This document shows positions 7,052 to 9,351 of a stretch of DNA of 9,351 bases, piece after piece. The notes beneath the pieces were generated by a model that saw only the letters and a list, made by a program, of their open reading frames with translations, was not told the origin of the DNA and searched no databases. Source of the DNA: Gammaproteobacteria bacterium (GTDB taxonomy: Bacteria > Pseudomonadota > Gammaproteobacteria > Arenicellales > DRJH01). The stretch spans positions 1-9,351 of the forward strand of contig DRJH01000123.1 in NCBI GenBank assembly GCA_011052285.1, written 5' to 3'. Every line of letters begins with the position of its first letter. Position 1 is the stretch's first letter. The translations under genes and the position numbers were made by a program.

Positions 7052-7888
7052 ATGTCAGCACAATTGGTGAGTATCTTGCTACCTAATCACCGGACTCCTG
7101 AGTTGACCTGCCTGTGTTTGCGTCTGTTACACAAGCATACACCAGCACAGTTGGCACGGGTCATTGTGGTTGACAATGCATCGGACGAGGTGTCGCTCAC
7201 CTATTTGCGCTCTCTTGATTGGATTACATTACTGGAGCGCAATATTGATGCGGACAGTGATCCGGCCCAATCGCATGCCCGGGCCCTGGATCTTGCCTTA
7301 TCACAAGTGACTACTCCCTATGTTTGCTCCATACATACCGATACTTTGATCAAACGTGGCGACTGGCTGGATTATTTGTTGAACCAGATCCGGGGGAAAT
7401 CGAATTGTGCGGGCGTCGGTTCCTGGAAATTGGATACCCGGGCTCAACGTTGGCAGTGGATTTTATCTGTTGAACAAGTGCTGCAACGTCATTTTCCTCG
7501 CCTTAAAGGCAGGCGAACTCTGCTTCGCGAGCAGCGCCATGAAACCGGCCGTTATCTTCGATCCCACTGTGCACTGTATCGTACTGACCTGATTCGTCGC
7601 TATCAACTGTCCTTTGTGGATAACGGCATTTCATCTACCGGCAGATGCCTTCACCAGTCTCTTGTTACCCAGGGGCACCGCATGGTATTTTTGCCGGAAC
7701 AGGACATGTCTTTTTATCTTGAACATCTAAATCATGCGACCATTCTTCTGAATCCCCGATTACATCGACAAGTACAATACGGGGTGGCGCATCCATTGCA
7801 GATGTATCGCCGCCAGCGGCGGATGAGAAAGAAACTACTGGCTTTCGGCGCAGAGGAGGTGCTCAATGATGATAGCCTGGATCGTTAA
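7052..7888 (+). CDS. GT2-family glycosyltransferase, acceptor unknown
   Basis: This 278-residue protein looks like a soluble GT-A glycosyltransferase of family 2. Residues 5-10 (LVSILL) form the first beta strand. IVVDNAS at 38-44 is the nucleotide-sugar strand with Asp41. SIHTDTLI at 93-100 occupies the place of the metal-binding DxD motif, here reduced to HTD, and GDWLDYLL follows, as is usual after that motif. GLKGR-like basic stretches and a very basic segment at 253-261 (RRQRRMRKK) lie in the C-terminal half. I see no membrane segment. The sugar and acceptor cannot be read from the sequence; a role in a surface glycan is inferred. It begins 54 bp after cysS without a clear ribosome site or promoter, so it may be co-transcribed with cysS, although the functions are unrelated. 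It is the last gene before the AT-rich accessory patch. Confidence 0.75.
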   Translation: MSAQLVSILLPNHRTPELTCLCLRLLHKHTPAQLARVIVVDNASDEVSLTYLRSLDWITLLERNIDADSDPAQSHARALDLALSQVTTPYVCSIHTDTLIKRGDWLDYLLNQIRGKSNCAGVGSWKLDTRAQRWQWILSVEQVLQRHFPRLKGRRTLLREQRHETGRYLRSHCALYRTDLIRRYQLSFVDNGISSTGRCLHQSLVTQGHRMVFLPEQDMSFYLEHLNHATILLNPRLHRQVQYGVAHPLQMYRRQRRMRKKLLAFGAEEVLNDDSLDR

Positions 7889-8104
7889 CCAATACAGTAA
7901 ACCGTAATAAAATAATTATAATATGAGAAAAAAGAGATTTTACTTGTTGGGGTATTACTGGTTTGGGAAACCATTTGCATTACACCTCTACGAAATCCGG
8001 GGCATATGGTTGCCATGCATTTTGGATTGTCCTGCTGTGCTGCAAAAAAATAGTTGCTCCGCGACTTAACGAAAGCACGCTTACAAAGCGGGCGTCCCCA
8101 ACTC
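7889..8104. other. AT-rich gap between the glycosyltransferase and toxin genes
   Basis: These 216 bp separate two convergent genes. The first 60 bp are almost only A and T. A 48-codon plus-strand frame (7923-8069) has no ribosome site and no recognisable motif. No hairpin followed by a T run is visible for either neighbour. I see no RNA gene here. It probably marks the left edge of the accessory patch. Confidence 0.4.
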
Positions 8105-8502
8105 TTACCAAATACTTTGGACATGGTCATAGGCAAGAATTTTTTCATCTTTTGTTAGGATTGTCGCATTTTGCTGACGTCCTGTTGCAACAATAATCTG
8201 ATCAGCCGGATCATCGTGAAAAGGCTGGGGCAAGGATGTTGACCGATAGGCAATAACGGGGGTAAGCTGGACCAGCTTAAGTTTTGGCATATCAATAGCC
8301 CTTTCCAGCCAATCCTCTGGTGAACACGAGATTCCCAGCCTTTTTTTTCAAGAAGTTTACAGAATTCCCATGGAGAAATTGCGGACAAAAGAATCTCATC
8401 ATAGCCGTCCACATCCATAATTATATCTTTAACCTTCTGTGATAATTTACCCGAATTCATGTGCCACCAGACCCAAGTATGTGTATCAAGCAAATATTTC
8501 AT
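8105..8502 (-). pseudogene. VapC-like PIN-domain toxin, reading frame broken at an A8 run
   Basis: PIN-domain toxins are metal-dependent endoribonucleases that stop translation by cutting RNA. The N-terminal part, MKYLLDTHTWVWW through SAISPWEFCKLLEKK, reads in one frame from ATG at 8502. The C-terminal part, LGISCSPEDWLERAIDM through ILTKDEKILAYDHVQSIW, reads in another frame to TAA at 8105-8107. They meet at eight A on the minus strand (plus-strand T8 at 8341-8348). With nine A the frame joins to give 132 residues, the usual VapC size, with acidic residues Asp6, Glu46, Asp98, Asp101 and Asp119. As written, translation runs to about 8155 in the wrong frame (about 115 residues) and loses the last three. 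The ATG overlaps the antitoxin stop as ATGA, so the pair is translationally coupled. This may be a true null mutation, a sequencing error in a homopolymer, or a slippage site. Confidence 0.82.
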
Positions 8503-8732
8503 TTGCATGCATCCCACATTTCCTCACCTAAAGGCGAAACAACATCTTTTTCAAAAACAAGAGTATCTGCAAGTTTGCCGGGTTCGCTTTTTGAGTTTGG
8601 TTCTATGAATGGGATTATCTTGGCCAGAGGCTTGCCTCGCCTGGTAATGACAATATCTTCATGTGTTTTTGCAACTTGATCCAATATCCTCAATGCCTGG
8701 GCCTTGAATTTGCTTATTCCTAGAGTTTTCAT
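8499..8732 (-). CDS. Phd/YefM-family antitoxin
   Basis: The 77-residue protein begins MKTLGISKFKAQALRILDQV and continues with DIVITRRGKPLAKIIPF, the typical N-terminal DNA-binding fold of Phd/YefM antitoxins (residues 1-43). The remaining tail (44-77) is acidic and probably flexible, and would wrap around the toxin. Such antitoxins neutralise the toxin by direct binding and repress their own promoter. The start ATG at 8732 has GGAG 7 bases upstream (8740-8743). The stop TGA (8499-8501) overlaps the toxin ATG by the ATGA arrangement. Phd-type antitoxins are often paired with PIN-domain toxins of this type, so the two halves fit. The antitoxin frame is intact although the toxin frame is not. 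Confidence 0.88.
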   Translation of the reverse strand: MKTLGISKFKAQALRILDQVAKTHEDIVITRRGKPLAKIIPFIEPNSKSEPGKLADTLVFEKDVVSPLGEEMWDACK

Positions 8733-8750
8733 AATGTATCTCCATTTCCA

Positions 8751-8787
8751 TTTACTAAATAATAGTCAATCAAAGTGGTCAAGTAAA
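8751..8787 (-). promoter_or_regulatory. Promoter and possible operator of the toxin-antitoxin module
   Basis: Read on the minus strand, TTTACT (plus 8782-8787, -35) is 17 bp from TATTAT (plus 8759-8764, -10), which ends 26 bp before the antitoxin ATG. This is a good sigma-70-like match. The same stretch is bounded by an inverted repeat: TTTACT at plus 8751-8756 and AGTAAA at 8782-8787. It also holds GTCAA twice on the plus strand. Autorepression by the antitoxin at this dyad is an inference from the family. Confidence 0.5.
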
Positions 8788-8875
8788 GAAAAAGAGGAAG
8801 GCATGAAGAAGTATTGAGGGGCACTCATTTACATGACGGGGGAAATACGGGACGTTGTTTTCACAATTAACAAAC

Positions 8876-9016
8876 TTATCTTGGGGATGTTTTCTTTAAA
8901 GATAATGAGATAGCTGAGGTGGTGAGTCCCAGCTGTTTAGCCGTTTCAGCCAGGTCAAAGTTCCCCGTGCATCTAATCTTGTTTGACCGGCCATATGCTG
9001 TTTTCTCCAATAGTAT
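8876..9016 (-). pseudogene. Remnant of a helix-turn-helix DNA-binding protein or transposase C-terminus
   Basis: A minus-strand frame of 46 codons, open between stops at 9017-9019 and 8876-8878, contains NFDLAETAKQLGLTTSAIS followed by LSLKK (frame residues 19-42). This has the hallmarks of a helix-turn-helix: Ala at helix position 5, Gly at 9 in the turn and Ile at 15. It has no ATG or GTG start near its beginning and no ribosome site; upstream DNA reads in no continuous frame. Such a motif occurs in many regulators and at the C-terminus of some transposases, so the family cannot be named. I take it to be the end of a decayed gene. Confidence 0.4.
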
Positions 9017-9351
9017 TCATGGAAGCAATCTAACATACTTGTCAGCAGTGATCTGAAACTACCTGTAAACTGACGGTATAAAAGTACAGAATGTCTTCTT
9101 CATTTTCTTCCCCACTTCGATCATAAAAATCTTCTTCTTTGCGGTTTCTTCCGCTTCTTTCCTGCTTCGCTTTTGCGGTCCCCCATTGCTGTTTCTCTTC
9201 CCTTCCTGGGTTCTTAGCCCACCTTTGTCAGCACCACCGAAAATAATCAGTAATAACAGTATGTTATAAGTTTTTGATGTCCGTTATGGCACTACTGTTT
9301 GTGCTTTTGTCGACTCAATGATCGTTACCGTCTAACCCTGATGTGGCCAAT
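9017..9351. other. No convincing gene; pyrimidine-rich stretch on the plus strand
   Basis: The last 335 bp hold no reading frame that I can support. From about 9093 to 9208 the plus strand is mostly C and T, apart from an A-rich break near 9119-9129. Inside it TTTGCGGT occurs twice (9138-9145 and 9172-9179), and GCGG (9141-9144) and CCGC (9151-9154) could form a small hairpin. On the minus strand this gives short Lys/Arg/Glu-rich frames with no usable start codon. Confidence 0.4.

Noticed and set aside
7923..8069. 48-codon plus-strand frame after the glycosyltransferase gene
   Set aside because: No ribosome site, no domain or motif, and located in AT-rich spacer.
8060..8100. Possible integron attC site (ACTTAAC core match near an imperfect repeat), tempting beside a toxin-antitoxin pair
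   Set aside because: No matching GTTRRRY core at a suitable distance and no folded attC-like structure; single 7-base core matches are expected by chance several times in a window of this size.
8108..8120. CCAAA-TAC-TTTGG palindrome at the toxin 3' end
   Set aside because: Only 5 bp with no T run on either side, partly inside codons; likely chance.
9059..9283. Minus-strand open stretch coding a short hydrophobic run followed by Lys/Arg/Glu-rich sequence
   Set aside because: No ATG, GTG or TTG at its beginning and no ribosome site; composition follows from the purine-rich strand.

Overview
The window looks like a stretch of gammaproteobacterial chromosome with a small accessory patch at its right end. 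The gene order folC (3' end) - SPOR-domain gene - cvpA - purF - metZ is the arrangement known from pseudomonads and their relatives. In enterics the related run folC-dedD-cvpA-purF lacks metZ. A lipid A biosynthesis gene (lpxH) confirms a Gram-negative outer membrane. The genus cannot be fixed from the sequence alone.

Positions 1-4665 form a tightly packed plus-strand run. It holds the C-terminal part of FolC (folate polyglutamylation), a one-pass inner-membrane protein with a very basic linker and a C-terminal SPOR peptidoglycan-binding domain, the membrane protein CvpA, PurF (first step of purine synthesis) and MetZ (homocysteine synthesis from O-succinylhomoserine). Gaps are 2-12 bp, except for 72 bp before cvpA. 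Positions 4669-5415 hold lpxH on the minus strand. It converges on metZ with only 3 bp between stop codons and diverges from cysS (5558-6997) across a 142-bp control region. A GT2-type glycosyltransferase gene (7052-7888) follows cysS on the same strand.

From 7889 the character changes: the DNA is visibly more AT-rich, genes are sparse and reading frames are broken. A minus-strand toxin-antitoxin module sits here: a Phd/YefM-type antitoxin (8499-8732) with a good RBS and promoter, coupled by an ATGA overlap to a VapC-like PIN-domain toxin. The toxin frame is broken at a run of eight A. One more A restores a 132-residue protein with all expected acidic residues. Further right (8876-9016) is a short minus-strand reading frame that encodes a textbook helix-turn-helix but lacks most of a protein, and then a pyrimidine-rich stretch with no convincing gene up to the window edge.

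The left 7.9 kb is housekeeping DNA. The points that deserve a second look are the frameshifted toxin, the helix-turn-helix remnant, the terminator-like hairpin inside lpxH that could end metZ transcripts, and the unusually cationic SPOR protein. I saw no CRISPR array, tRNA, rRNA or complete insertion sequence, and no convincing evidence of an entirely new system.
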